From JACPNO01 sp963825405 (lineage in GTDB: Bacteria; Acidobacteriota; Terriglobia; Bryobacterales; Bryobacteraceae), in contig CAWGTB010000003.1 in the NCBI GenBank assembly GCA_963825405.1, positions 744,001 to 808,000 on the forward strand: a DNA stretch of 64,000 bases, given 5' to 3'. Below are positions 25,784-34,908 of this stretch, in pieces. Position 1 is the first letter of the stretch, and each line of letters starts with the position of its first letter. Below the pieces are notes generated by a model. That model saw nothing but the letters and a program-made list of their open reading frames with translations, ran no database searches and was not told the DNA's origin. The position numbers were made by a program, and so were the translations under genes.

Positions 25784-27929
25784 GAAGGCTTCCCTTCTCA
25801 CCGGCATCGGTCTTTTCTATTGGCTGGCTTTCGGCGGAACCTTCGCGGGCGCACTTTCCTGGCGCCATCAACTTTTTGCGCACGTCGTAGTTTTCGTAGC
25901 CTTCGTGGCTGCTGGTTGGACGCTGGTTCGCCGCAAAACTGAACTTCGGTTGCGCTCACTGCCGGTGGCGCTCAACATTGCCGTCGGCCTTATCCTGGTC
26001 GACAAACTTTGGCGCGCGCTCATCGGCCAGTCCTGGAATTCCCGGGAGGATTTGGCCGTCTCCCTCTCGCTCTGCATTCTGTTTTATTTGCTGCTGAACG
26101 TTTGGGACGATGTGCCGGCCCTCGCTGCCAGTTGTGTTCTGGCGACAGTGGCGTGCTGCCTCATCGGCCTTACTCTGGCATACATGCAGCACGAGGCGCT
26201 GTCACTGCCGCTCGGCAATCGCGTACTCATGGCCGGCCTCTTTGTTTTGGTTACGCCGCTGGCTGCCGCCCTCGCGGTGGACGCAGACCAGCCGAAGTGG
26301 CGCCGCATTCTGTGTGCTGCGGGCGTGGCGATTCTGTTTGTTGGAGTGATTCGCACGCGCAGCTCCGCGGCCATCGCCATCGTGCCGCTGCTGGCTCTGC
26401 TCTATGCTGCCGTGGGGCGGAGAAGCACACTCAAGATTGCGGTGTCGGCGGCTTTCGTGCTGGCCGTTGCGGGCGCCGGATATTGGCTGGCAGAATACAA
26501 CGAATCGCTGGGCCGCCTCAAATCGATCGCGCGCTACGGCACGGATTTGAATCTGGAAAACCGGGAGCGCTATTGGTCGGGAAGTCTGCCGGCAATCCGG
26601 CAAAAAGTGCTGGCCGGCTGGGGCTCGGGCGCGGTCGGCGTCAACTATCCTCCGTTTCGCATTCAGAGCCCCGGCTTTTCCGTTCCTGGCGAAGCCGTCC
26701 CCGATCTGCACAACGTCGCCATGCAATGGCTGTTTGAATTTGGCGTCGTCGGAGCGGCGCTGCGCCTTGCTGCGTTCATTGGTTTTCTGGCGGCCGCGTT
26801 CGCGGCCCAAACGATTTTGCAGAAAGCTGGTGTGCTGGCACTGCTGGGCTACGGCGTTTTCTCGCTGGCGCATTATCAGTTGCAAAATCCCGCGATTTGT
26901 CTGGTGATTCTGTTGACCTCTGTGATGGCAGCGCCGCGCAGCGGGTTCCGCCACTGGAACGCGCAGGCGTCGAACGCGCTGGGCCTGCTGCTGCTGGTCT
27001 GCGCGGTCGCCATATTTTCGTATCAGTCGCGCCTGGATTATGCCAATTATCTACTGGCGAGAAGCAGCGCGGAGCCGGATCGCAAGGCTGTCGATTCCAC
27101 GCTCCGCGCGAGCCTGCTGGATTTCCGCGCCGGATTTTACGACGCCGCCGCCGCAGTGCGAATCGATCAGTTGCTCATGAATACGGGGAAAGACAGCGCC
27201 GACGCCGCATTCCTGCAGCAAGCCGCCGAGCGTCATTACCGGCTCGCGCTCGAGCCCGACCCGTGGGCGCCACAAATCACCGCCGCGCAGGGAAGCCTGC
27301 TGCAGCGCGCCGGGAAAATTTGCGATTCCGTCGAGCCTCTGGAAAAAGCCGCCAGCCTGGATTTCTACTTCAGCCTGGCGCATTTCAATCTGGCCAACGC
27401 CTATGCCGCTTGCTTGACGATGGAGCAGGCCACCGCCGAAGCGGCCATCACGCTCATGACCAATCCAGGCACGGCGTTCGCCACGCAATGGCGGGCCGAC
27501 CCCGCGTTTCTCACCGCCGCGCTCGACCAGAGCCTGCGCTGGATCGACAGTTGGAATTGGAAATCGATTCCGGGCAACAGCGAAAAATTGCGTCGCCTGG
27601 ATGCCTTTCTACGCGCTGTCCGCGAATCACCGCAGAAGGGCAAGCGGCAAGTTGCGTTCACCATGGTGGATGGCGTCGCCGGTCAATTGGTATCCGATCC
27701 GTTCGCGTATATGTTCCAGCGGCGCACGCCGCCGTTTGAATCGACTCGCATCGAAGTGGACGGCCTGGACACCGGCACCTGGGCGCCGGAAGGCATGGGA
27801 CGTATTCCCGGCGTGCGGCCGTTGACCTACGCTGAAATTCATTCCGCCTATCGCGAACAGAAGCTGGATGAATTGATGCGTTCACTGCGCCCCGTCACCT
27901 TCGTGGCGGACGCATTCAAGGAAAAGTGA
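25767..27929 (+). CDS. O-antigen ligase-like membrane protein with C-terminal TPR-type region
   Basis: A 720-residue protein. About eleven hydrophobic segments fill residues 10-440 with the O-antigen ligase/polymerase (Wzy_C) pattern, including the periplasmic loop NRERYWSGSLPAIRQKVLAGWGSGAVG and the PDLHNVAMQWLFEFGVVGAALRL segment (landmarks quoted). Residues about 450-600 look like TPR-type helices (HYRLALEPDPWAPQITAAQGSLLQ; LAHFNLANAYAACL). Such enzymes attach O-antigen or other glycans to lipid A or proteins at the periplasmic face. It overlaps the upstream gene by 17 bp. Substrate unknown. Confidence 0.78.
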   Translation: MTFARKKASLLTGIGLFYWLAFGGTFAGALSWRHQLFAHVVVFVAFVAAGWTLVRRKTELRLRSLPVALNIAVGLILVDKLWRALIGQSWNSREDLAVSLSLCILFYLLLNVWDDVPALAASCVLATVACCLIGLTLAYMQHEALSLPLGNRVLMAGLFVLVTPLAAALAVDADQPKWRRILCAAGVAILFVGVIRTRSSAAIAIVPLLALLYAAVGRRSTLKIAVSAAFVLAVAGAGYWLAEYNESLGRLKSIARYGTDLNLENRERYWSGSLPAIRQKVLAGWGSGAVGVNYPPFRIQSPGFSVPGEAVPDLHNVAMQWLFEFGVVGAALRLAAFIGFLAAAFAAQTILQKAGVLALLGYGVFSLAHYQLQNPAICLVILLTSVMAAPRSGFRHWNAQASNALGLLLLVCAVAIFSYQSRLDYANYLLARSSAEPDRKAVDSTLRASLLDFRAGFYDAAAAVRIDQLLMNTGKDSADAAFLQQAAERHYRLALEPDPWAPQITAAQGSLLQRAGKICDSVEPLEKAASLDFYFSLAHFNLANAYAACLTMEQATAEAAITLMTNPGTAFATQWRADPAFLTAALDQSLRWIDSWNWKSIPGNSEKLRRLDAFLRAVRESPQKGKRQVAFTMVDGVAGQLVSDPFAYMFQRRTPPFESTRIEVDGLDTGTWAPEGMGRIPGVRPLTYAEIHSAYREQKLDELMRSLRPVTFVADAFKEK

Positions 27930-27962
27930 TTCAACGCGGCGGATACATGCTAAAATTTTCGC

Positions 27963-28862
27963 GTGCTCGCTACTGAGCCAAAACAGGATTATTCGCGCAA
28001 AGATGTGTGCCGCATGCTCGGTGTCACCGGCCAGCAACTGCGTGGCTGGGAGCGCCAGGGGCTGATTCCAGAGGGTGCCAGCTTTTCTTTCTCCGACCTG
28101 ATCGCGCTCAAGACTCTGCAAAAGTTGCGGGAGAACCATATCCCGTCGCGCCAGATCGGTCGCGCGATGACTGCGCTCAAACAGAAACTTTCCGGCGTCG
28201 AGCATCCGCTCGCTGAGCTGAAGATTTTCTCCGACGGCCGCACGATCGCAGTCCATTTCGCGGGCCAGAAGATGGAAGCGCTCACTGGCCAGATGCTTTT
28301 CGACTTCGAAACGGCAGATCTGGAGAAGCTGATGCCTTTCTCCCGCAAGGCGGAGCCCACGCCCGCCGCGCGCGAGCGGGAGGCCGAATTCTATTTTCAG
28401 CACGGCCTGACGCTGGAGGAAACTGGCGCGCCGGTCGAGCAGGCGACCGAGGCGTACAAGAAAGCCGTGGAGCTGAATCCCTCCGCGGCAGGCGCACTGG
28501 TCAATCTGGGGACCATCCACTATCGCACCCGCGCCTTTCGCGAAGCCGAGAGCTATTACCGGCGCGCAATCGAAGTGGACGCCAACTATCCGCTGGCTCA
28601 TTACAACCTGGGAAATCTCTACGACGAAGAAGGCGACCTGGTGCAGGCCCAGCAGCATTACACCCAAGCCTTGCGTCTGAACCCAAGTTACGCCGACGCC
28701 CATTTCAACCTGGCGCTGCTCTACGAACGAACCGGCGATGTGATGCGCGCCGTCCGCCACTGGAAAGCCTATTTGAAGATGGATCACTCCGGCACCTGGG
28801 CCAACATCGCGCGGCGGCAATTGGAAAAGTTGCGCCAATCGACGGTGGTTCCGTCGCGGTAG
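27963..28862 (+). CDS. MerR-type regulator fused to TPR repeats
   Basis: A 299-residue protein starting at GTG 27963. Residues about 8-75 are a MerR winged helix-turn-helix (YSRKDVCRMLGVTGQQLRGWERQGLI; FSFSDLIALKTLQKLRE). Residues about 140-290 are four or so tetratricopeptide repeats (EQATEAYKKAVELNPSAAGALVNLG; AESYYRRAIEVDANYPLAHYNLGNLY by landmarks YRRAIEVDANYPLAHYNLG; YTQALRLNPSYADAHFNLALLY by landmarks LNPSYADAHFNLALLY). This DNA-binding plus protein-scaffold layout is known from acidobacteria and deltaproteobacteria; its ligand and target promoters are unknown. It could regulate the adjacent Hsp70 unit. Confidence 0.82.
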   Translation: MLATEPKQDYSRKDVCRMLGVTGQQLRGWERQGLIPEGASFSFSDLIALKTLQKLRENHIPSRQIGRAMTALKQKLSGVEHPLAELKIFSDGRTIAVHFAGQKMEALTGQMLFDFETADLEKLMPFSRKAEPTPAAREREAEFYFQHGLTLEETGAPVEQATEAYKKAVELNPSAAGALVNLGTIHYRTRAFREAESYYRRAIEVDANYPLAHYNLGNLYDEEGDLVQAQQHYTQALRLNPSYADAHFNLALLYERTGDVMRAVRHWKAYLKMDHSGTWANIARRQLEKLRQSTVVPSR

Positions 28863-28866
28863 GCGC

Positions 28867-28887
28867 GGGCGGGTTTCAAACCCGCCC
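28867..28887. terminator. GC-rich palindrome after the MerR-TPR gene
   Basis: A perfect palindrome of gggcgggttt and its complement around one base lies 5 bp after the MerR-TPR stop. No T-run follows, so it may act as a Rho-aided terminator or be a dispersed repeat; a looser variant of the sequence lies near 56820-56860. Confidence 0.45.
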
Positions 28888-28921
28888 TTCAGCTATCCTG
28901 AAACCTGGAGCCTACCCAACT

Positions 28922-29440
28922 TTGAATCGCATTGTTCTGGCATTCCGTTGTTTCTTTGGCATGTTGTTTGGCGGCGCGCTCTCCGATGAGGTGCTGACCG
29001 ATCTCGGGCTGACGCACCGTAAGCCCGCGCCGCCCCCAGCCCCCGCCGCGCCTGTTGTTCGCGCGTCCGACGGTGCTTTGATTTTGCTCGGCGTGCTGCA
29101 GCGCGAATCGCGCTTAGTCGATTTCCTGATGGAAGATATCGCCGCGTACTCCGACGAGCAAATCGGTGCGGCCGTTCGCGGCATCCACGATCAGTCCCGC
29201 GATGCGCTGGTACGTTGCGTGAAACTCGAGCCCGTTATCGATGGTGTCGAAGGCACGTTCACCAAGCCCACCACGCGCGATCCGGCTGCAGTGAAATTCG
29301 TCGGCAACGTACCGGCCGGCAAACCGCAGGGCGGATTGCTGCGTCACAAAGGCTGGCGCGCTTCTTCGATCGATCTGCCCACGCTCCCGCCCAAGCAGGA
29401 CGTCAACATCGTCGCTCCCGCCGAGATCGAAGTCGAATGA
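28922..29440 (+). CDS. DUF2760 domain protein
   Basis: A 172-residue protein starting at TTG 28922. A short N-terminal hydrophobic part (IVLAFRCFFGMLFGG) precedes a Pro/Ala linker (PAPPPAPAAP) and the DUF2760 region (LILLGVLQRESRLVDFLMEDI; YSDEQIGAAVRGIHDQSRDAL; LRHKGWRASSIDLPTLP). Its stop overlaps the start of the Hsp70 gene (ATGA), and this pairing is conserved in other bacteria, pointing to a shared job. The function is unknown; as a partner or substrate-specific adaptor of the Hsp70 it would be plausible. Confidence 0.82.
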   Translation: MNRIVLAFRCFFGMLFGGALSDEVLTDLGLTHRKPAPPPAPAAPVVRASDGALILLGVLQRESRLVDFLMEDIAAYSDEQIGAAVRGIHDQSRDALVRCVKLEPVIDGVEGTFTKPTTRDPAAVKFVGNVPAGKPQGGLLRHKGWRASSIDLPTLPPKQDVNIVAPAEIEVE

Positions 29441-32085
29441 AGGTCGGAATCGATCTAGGAACCACCAACTCGGCGCTGGCTTATGTCGACGAGCGCGAAG
29501 CCGAGAACGCCAGTTTCCCGCCCATCCATATTTTCGAGGTACCGCAGTCGGTGGCCCCCGGCAAAGTAGAGCCGCGCCGCACGCTGCCGTCGTTTTTGTT
29601 TCTGGAGGACGGCCAGCCGATCGGCGTCTATGCGCGCGATCAAGGCGCTTTGGTCCCGACCAAGCTGGTGCACTCGGCGAAATCATGGCTCTCGAATTCT
29701 GACGTCGACCGCACCGCCAAAATTCTGCCGTGGGAATCGCAGGAAACCGGACGCGTGCTCTCGCCGGTGGAAGTGTCGGCGAGTTTTCTGCGCCTGTTCC
29801 GCGAGTCGTGGGATCGCACTCACCCGGCGGCGCCACTCGCGCAGCAGGACATCGTCCTCACCGTGCCGGCTTCGTTCGACGAAGAAGCGCGCGAGCTCAC
29901 CGTCATGGCCGCCGCGCAGGCCGGTCTGGACAAGCTCACGCTGCTCGAAGAGCCCGCCGCGGCCTTCTATTCCTGGATCGCGAATAATTTTGAACGCTCG
30001 CGTAAGCTGCTCTTTGACGGACAAGTAGTTCTGGTCTGCGACGTCGGCGGCGGCACCAGCGACTTCAGCCTGATTCGCGTAGCGCGCGACGGCGATCGCA
30101 TCGATTTCACCCGTACCGCGGTAGGCAAACATTTATTGCTGGGCGGCGACAATCTCGATTTGACGCTGGCCTGGCTGGTCGAAACCAAGATCGGCAAGCC
30201 GCTCTCGATTCGGCAGCGTAGCGGTCTGCGCCGGCAATGTTCGGCGGCCAAAGAGCGCCTGCTGTGCGATCCGAATTTGAAGAGCGTCGAGATCACGGTA
30301 CTGGGCGGAGGAACGTCGCTGATCGGCGGCGCGATGAAGACTGAAATCCTGCGCGAGGAAGCGCTGGAGCTGGCGCTGGAAGGTTTTCTGCCGTTCACGG
30401 AACGCAACGAGCCGCCCAAGGACGAGAAGCGCAGCCTCTTCCGTGAAACCGGTTTGCCCTACGTCAGCGATGCGGCCATCACGCGCCACCTCAATGCGTT
30501 TCTCGAAGGCGCAGGGCAAGCGCCCGACGCAATTCTGTTCAACGGCGGTTTCTTCATTCCTGAAATCTGCCGCCAGCGTGTGGCGGATGTGGTTGAGCGT
30601 TGGTTCGGCAAGCGTCCGGAGATTTTGGAGAACCGCGATCTGGATCTCGCCGTCGCCGCGGGCGCGGCATATTATTCGTACGTCCGCTCGACCGGCGCTG
30701 GAATTCTGGTTCGGGGCGGTCTGCCGCGCGCGTACTATCTTGGCATCGGCGAACCCGCCGGGGAAAGCCTCACGGCTGTTTGTCTGGTGCCGCGCGGCGC
30801 AGAGGAAGGCGCGACGCTCACCATCGACCGGCCCGATCTGCAGCTTGTCGCGAATCGCGCGGTTTCGTTTCGACTCTATAGCTCGCTAACTCGGACCGAA
30901 GATGCGCCCGGCGAGGTCGTCGAATTTCCTGCGGCGGATCCAAGCCTGCACAAACACGCCCCGCTCCACGCCGTCATCCGCTTTGGGAAAAAAACAGGCG
31001 AGCAACAGATTCCGGTGCGCGTGGGCGCGCGGCTGACCGAAATCGGGACACTCGAAACATGGTGTGAATCAAAAATCAGCGATCATCGTTGGCGGCTGCA
31101 ATTCGAGTTACGCAAAGCCGCGGTGGAAGCTGCGCCGCGCAAGCCGGCGGCGGTGGTGAGCGACGAGGCCGTGCGCCAGGCAGTGGACCTGATCCGCGGT
31201 GTTTTTTCGACGACCGAAAAGCCGGTGCTCGCGCCCGAAGAATTGCCAGCGCGCCTTGAGCAGTTGATGGCGCTAGGCCGCGGGTCCTGGCCGCTCTCAG
31301 CAATTCGCCAGATCGCGGACGCATTTTTGGAATCCGCAAGTGGGCGCAAAAAAAGCCCGGCATTTGAAGCGCGCTGGTTCAACCTATGCGGCTTCTGCCT
31401 GCGCCCCGGCTTCGGCTATCCGGGCGACGATTTTCGCGTGGAGCAAGCCCGGCGCATTTTCGCCGGCGGCTTGCAGTATCCCAACCAGACACAATGCGAA
31501 ATCGACTGGTGGATTTTCTGGGGACGCATTGCGGGCGGGCTGAATCGCAATCAACAGGTGGACATTTATCAGCGCCTGGCGGGCGCGCTGCTGCCCCGCG
31601 CCGGCAAAAAGCAGCGGCTGAACACCTCCTTACAGCGCGAAATGTGGCGCGCGGCGGCAAGTCTGGAATTGCTTCCACTACAGACGAAAACGGAACTCGG
31701 CGAAGCGTTGCTGCGCGCCGTGAAAGCGGGCACGGGCAAAGAAAGCGAACTGTGGTGCCTGTCGCGGATTGGCGCCCGGCAATTATTCTACGGCCCCATC
31801 AACCAAGTGCTGCCGCCCGCGACGGCCGGGCGCTGGGTGGAAGCGCTCATCGCGAATCCGCTGGCCGCCGAGGCGCTAGTCTCGCTCGCCCGCCAAACTG
31901 GAGACGTGGTGCGCGATCTTCCGCCGGCGCTGGTCGTGCAAGTCTGCGAAAAGCTGCGAGCGCGTCCGAACGGAGAACGCCTGGTCGCGGCGATCGAGGG
32001 CGGGGAAGGCCAGGACGAGCGTGCGCTGGAAAAAATCTTCGGCGAAGAATTACCGTCCGGGCTGGTGTTGGCGGAGCAAGGCTAG
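29437..32085 (+). CDS. Hsp70-family ATPase paired with DUF2760
   Basis: An 882-residue DnaK-like protein, much longer than DnaK (about 640). The ATPase domain shows VGIDLGTTNSALAYVDE, TVPASFDEEARELTVMAAAQAGLDKL (by landmarks), LLEEPAAAFYSW, VCDVGGGTSDFSLIRV and a later FNGGFF segment, so nucleotide binding looks intact. The middle resembles a substrate-binding beta domain, and about 300 C-terminal residues (from around 580) are helical and unlike DnaK. No DnaJ or GrpE gene is nearby. The ATG at 29437 is chosen because it gives the family N-terminus and overlaps the DUF2760 stop. Client proteins are unknown. Confidence 0.87.
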   Translation: MKVGIDLGTTNSALAYVDEREAENASFPPIHIFEVPQSVAPGKVEPRRTLPSFLFLEDGQPIGVYARDQGALVPTKLVHSAKSWLSNSDVDRTAKILPWESQETGRVLSPVEVSASFLRLFRESWDRTHPAAPLAQQDIVLTVPASFDEEARELTVMAAAQAGLDKLTLLEEPAAAFYSWIANNFERSRKLLFDGQVVLVCDVGGGTSDFSLIRVARDGDRIDFTRTAVGKHLLLGGDNLDLTLAWLVETKIGKPLSIRQRSGLRRQCSAAKERLLCDPNLKSVEITVLGGGTSLIGGAMKTEILREEALELALEGFLPFTERNEPPKDEKRSLFRETGLPYVSDAAITRHLNAFLEGAGQAPDAILFNGGFFIPEICRQRVADVVERWFGKRPEILENRDLDLAVAAGAAYYSYVRSTGAGILVRGGLPRAYYLGIGEPAGESLTAVCLVPRGAEEGATLTIDRPDLQLVANRAVSFRLYSSLTRTEDAPGEVVEFPAADPSLHKHAPLHAVIRFGKKTGEQQIPVRVGARLTEIGTLETWCESKISDHRWRLQFELRKAAVEAAPRKPAAVVSDEAVRQAVDLIRGVFSTTEKPVLAPEELPARLEQLMALGRGSWPLSAIRQIADAFLESASGRKKSPAFEARWFNLCGFCLRPGFGYPGDDFRVEQARRIFAGGLQYPNQTQCEIDWWIFWGRIAGGLNRNQQVDIYQRLAGALLPRAGKKQRLNTSLQREMWRAAASLELLPLQTKTELGEALLRAVKAGTGKESELWCLSRIGARQLFYGPINQVLPPATAGRWVEALIANPLAAEALVSLARQTGDVVRDLPPALVVQVCEKLRARPNGERLVAAIEGGEGQDERALEKIFGEELPSGLVLAEQG

Positions 32086-32088
32086 CGT

Positions 32089-32412
32089 CTAACGGGAGAA
32101 TGATAGTTCAATGTAGTCGCCAGATCGTAAGCCATCGATAGCGGCGACGACGCGATCTTGCTGGCGCTGGATACGCGGCCAACTGGTTGTCGTCAAGACA
32201 ATAATTGCAATCGACCAGCCTTGAAGATTCTGCTGGGAATGAAGGTTCTGGTCGGTGGTAATAAGCACCTCAAATCCTTCTCGTTGAGCGGCATCAAGCA
32301 AATCGCCGTTCAGCAGATTTCCCCAACCTCTCTCAAAAGCTGTCTCGACCGTGTGAGCAGCCAGTGCCTTTCGCAAGGGCACAGGAGTGCCTTGGTCGAA
32401 GAGAATCCGCAT
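32089..32412 (-). CDS. DUF5615 PIN-like protein (putative toxin)
   Basis: A 107-residue protein fitting the DUF5615 family, a PIN-like nuclease fold: ILFDQGTPVPLRKALAAHTVETAFERGWGNL (landmarks quoted), LLDAAQREGFEVLITTDQNL, then LQGWSIAIIVLTTTSWPRI. Acidic residues at Asp6 and the DQN segment match the expected metal-binding set. Partners of DUF433 proteins, these are thought to act as toxin-antitoxin modules by RNA cleavage; this is inferred, not proven here. It directly follows the DUF433 gene without a gap. Confidence 0.8.
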   Translation of the reverse strand: MRILFDQGTPVPLRKALAAHTVETAFERGWGNLLNGDLLDAAQREGFEVLITTDQNLHSQQNLQGWSIAIIVLTTTSWPRIQRQQDRVVAAIDGLRSGDYIELSFSR

Positions 32413-32640
32413 CTACCGTCCGGGCACTTCGGCAAGACTTCGGCTGGCGTGTTCCAGGACCGCGTCGACCTGCTTGCGCTGGACACCGGGGAACCACTTC
32501 AGAAAATCCTCGATGCTGGCGTCATCCTCCAGGTTTTCGAACAGGGCTCGGACAGGGACACGAGTCCCCCGAAAAACCCAAGCACCACTAGCCCGTCCGG
32601 GAGAGCGTTCCACTTCCACGCATTGTGACCAGTCCAACAT
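32413..32640 (-). CDS. DUF433 protein (putative antitoxin)
   Basis: A 75-residue protein: WSQCVEVERSPGRASGAWVFRGTRVPV, then VRALFENLEDDASIEDFLKWFPGV and QVDAVLEHA. This is the DUF433 pattern (HTH-like antitoxin). The start ATG 32640 gives MLDWSQ; the longer frame upstream is low-quality sequence. It abuts the DUF5615 gene, forming a classic two-gene module. It probably binds DNA and blocks the partner. Confidence 0.8.
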   Translation of the reverse strand: MLDWSQCVEVERSPGRASGAWVFRGTRVPVRALFENLEDDASIEDFLKWFPGVQRKQVDAVLEHASRSLAEVPGR

Positions 32641-32675
32641 TCTTGCCTTTAGTATCCCGCAAGTCCGAGTCAGAA

Positions 32676-34829
32676 CTACGCGTGCGCCGCAGAGCGCCCG
32701 TACAGCCGAACGACATTTTCCATCATGCGCAGGCCGCAATCGCTGTCCAACGTAAGAATGGATTCCGGGTGGAATTGCACAGCCTCCACCGGCAGATCTT
32801 TGTGGCGCACGGCCATGATGACGCCGTCTTCAGACTCAGCGGTCACTTCCAGACACGCCGGCAGCATCTCGCGGCGGGCGAACAGAGAGTGATAGCGCCC
32901 CACCTGAAAACGCTCCGGCAATCCTTCAAACACACCCACGCCGCGATGCGTCACCCAGGAGCGTTTGCCGTGCATGGGATATTCCAGCACGCCCAGTTCG
33001 CCGCCAAACGCTTCGACCACGCCCTGCAAGCCCAGGCACACGCCGAACACCGGCACGCCCATTTTCACGGCATCGCGAACCAGATTGGGCACGCCGAAAT
33101 CGGCGGGACGTCCGGGACCGGGGGAGATCAAAATCAGCGACGGCGCAATCTCGCGAATCAGCTCAGCGGGAAATCCGGCGCGATACGTGACCACCTCCGC
33201 GCCGGTCTGACGCGCGTAATTGGCCAGCGTGTGGATGAAGCAATCGTCGTTATCCACCAGCAAAAGCTTCACGCCCGCGGTGTCTGATTTGGCGATCGCG
33301 CGTGCCGCTACCGGCGCCGGCGCCTCGCCCAGGATGCGGAAGAAACCGGTCGCCTTGAGGCGCGTTTCGCGCTCCTCCATCTCCGGCACGGAATCGTAGA
33401 GCAGCGTCGCGCCTGCGGGATAATACGCCACGCCATCGCGCAGATACGTGGTGCGAATCAGGATGCCGGTATTGATGTCGCCGTTGAGCGAGAGCATGCC
33501 GATCGCACCGCCATACCAGCCACGCGCGCTCTTCTCCAGACTCTCGACCGCCTGCGCCGCGGCCTTCTTGGGCGCGCCAATCACGGTGACGGCCCACATG
33601 TGGCTGAGAAAAGCATCGAGCGAATCGAAGCCCTCCTTGAGCACGCCTTCCACGTGATCGACGGTGTGGAATAGCCCGGCGTAGGCCTCAATCAAGCGGC
33701 GTCCAATCACCTTCACCGTACCCGGCTCGCAGACACGCGACTTATCGTTGCGGTCGACGTCGGTGCACATCGTCAGCTCGGATTCTTCCTTAGCGGAATT
33801 GAGCAGCTCGCGGATATTTTCCGCGTCCTTGATGGGATCGCCGGTGCGGCGCGCGGTGCCGGAAATCGGACAAGTCTCGACGCGGCGGCCTTCGATGCGC
33901 ACAAACATTTCAGGCGACGCGCCGACAAGTTGCTCGTCGCCGAACTGCAGCAGAAATTCATAGGGGCTGGGGCTGGCATCCTGCATGCGCGTGAAAAGCG
34001 TGGACGCCTTGCCCGAATACGGCGTGTGAAACGTTTGCCGCAGCACCACCTCGTAATAATCGCCACGCTTCATGCCTTCGCGAACCGTCTCCACGTTGGC
34101 CATGTACTCGTCCGGCGTGTGGTCGCTCTCGATCGGGCCCGGTGCACTGCGCGGCGGCGCGGCGATCGGCTGCGCGCCGCGGTCGAGCGCCAGCGTCGAA
34201 AGCCCGCCGCGCTCGAAATCGTACTGGTAGCGCTCCACCTGCTCGCGCTTGCGATCCACATACCAGATGTCGTCGCAGAGAAACAGCTGCAGATCTTTGT
34301 GCCTGGAACGCGGCAGCTTTTTTTCCACCGGCTCGAATTGAAACAGCAGGTCGTAGCCGAACGCGCCGATAAGGCCGAGGCGCGAATCTTTCTCGGTGCC
34401 GAATTCCTGGATCAACGCCCGCAGGATCGAGAACACCGAAGGCTGCTTGCTGCGCTCTTCTTCAGGAAACAACTTGGGTAGAGGTTTCAGCGTGCCACCG
34501 AGCACGCCGCCGCTTTCCAATCCGAAAGATTCCCAATGCGGATGGTTTTCCAGCACCGGCGTCAGAATCTGATTGATGATTTGGCCGCGCGTGTTGAGCG
34601 GACGGAACTCGATGCGGCGGTCGAAGGAAACGATTTCGAGCGGCGGCCGGGTCGATGCGAATTCCCAGCGCGAATAGCGGCCCGGATACTCATAGCCCGA
34701 CGACAAGTAGAATCCGCGATATGTATCCAAATCGCGCAGCAGGTGACGCAGGCCTTTGCGAAAACTGGTTCGAGACTGGGTCCGACTGACACCGATACCG
34801 CCGGGAGTCGTGTAGTGTAGCTCACGCAT
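32676..34829 (-). CDS. trpEG: Fused anthranilate synthase (TrpE-TrpG)
   Basis: A 717-residue fusion of both anthranilate synthase subunits. Residues about 1-515 are chorismate-binding TrpE (LGLIGAFGYDLLFQFEP; RGDYYEVVLRQTF; SPEMFVRIEGRRVETCPISGTARRTGDP by landmarks; ELTMCTDVDRNDKSRVCEPGTV; HMWAVTVIGAPKKAAA). Residues about 530-715 are glutaminase TrpG (LLVDNDDCFIHTLANY; ISPGPGRP; the Cys of FGVCLGLQG; QFHPES). It makes anthranilate from chorismate and glutamine, the first step to tryptophan. The fusion resembles that of Rhizobium. The start MRELHYTT was chosen because the upstream frame is antisense to the next gene. No other trp genes adjoin. Confidence 0.92.
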   Translation of the reverse strand: MRELHYTTPGGIGVSRTQSRTSFRKGLRHLLRDLDTYRGFYLSSGYEYPGRYSRWEFASTRPPLEIVSFDRRIEFRPLNTRGQIINQILTPVLENHPHWESFGLESGGVLGGTLKPLPKLFPEEERSKQPSVFSILRALIQEFGTEKDSRLGLIGAFGYDLLFQFEPVEKKLPRSRHKDLQLFLCDDIWYVDRKREQVERYQYDFERGGLSTLALDRGAQPIAAPPRSAPGPIESDHTPDEYMANVETVREGMKRGDYYEVVLRQTFHTPYSGKASTLFTRMQDASPSPYEFLLQFGDEQLVGASPEMFVRIEGRRVETCPISGTARRTGDPIKDAENIRELLNSAKEESELTMCTDVDRNDKSRVCEPGTVKVIGRRLIEAYAGLFHTVDHVEGVLKEGFDSLDAFLSHMWAVTVIGAPKKAAAQAVESLEKSARGWYGGAIGMLSLNGDINTGILIRTTYLRDGVAYYPAGATLLYDSVPEMEERETRLKATGFFRILGEAPAPVAARAIAKSDTAGVKLLLVDNDDCFIHTLANYARQTGAEVVTYRAGFPAELIREIAPSLILISPGPGRPADFGVPNLVRDAVKMGVPVFGVCLGLQGVVEAFGGELGVLEYPMHGKRSWVTHRGVGVFEGLPERFQVGRYHSLFARREMLPACLEVTAESEDGVIMAVRHKDLPVEAVQFHPESILTLDSDCGLRMMENVVRLYGRSAAHA

Positions 34830-34908
34830 GGAAGGGCCTGCAGGCTGGAAACTAAGCCCCAGAATACCATGGTGGGCTATCCTCAAATCGCTGCGGTACA
34901 CTGTGGGA

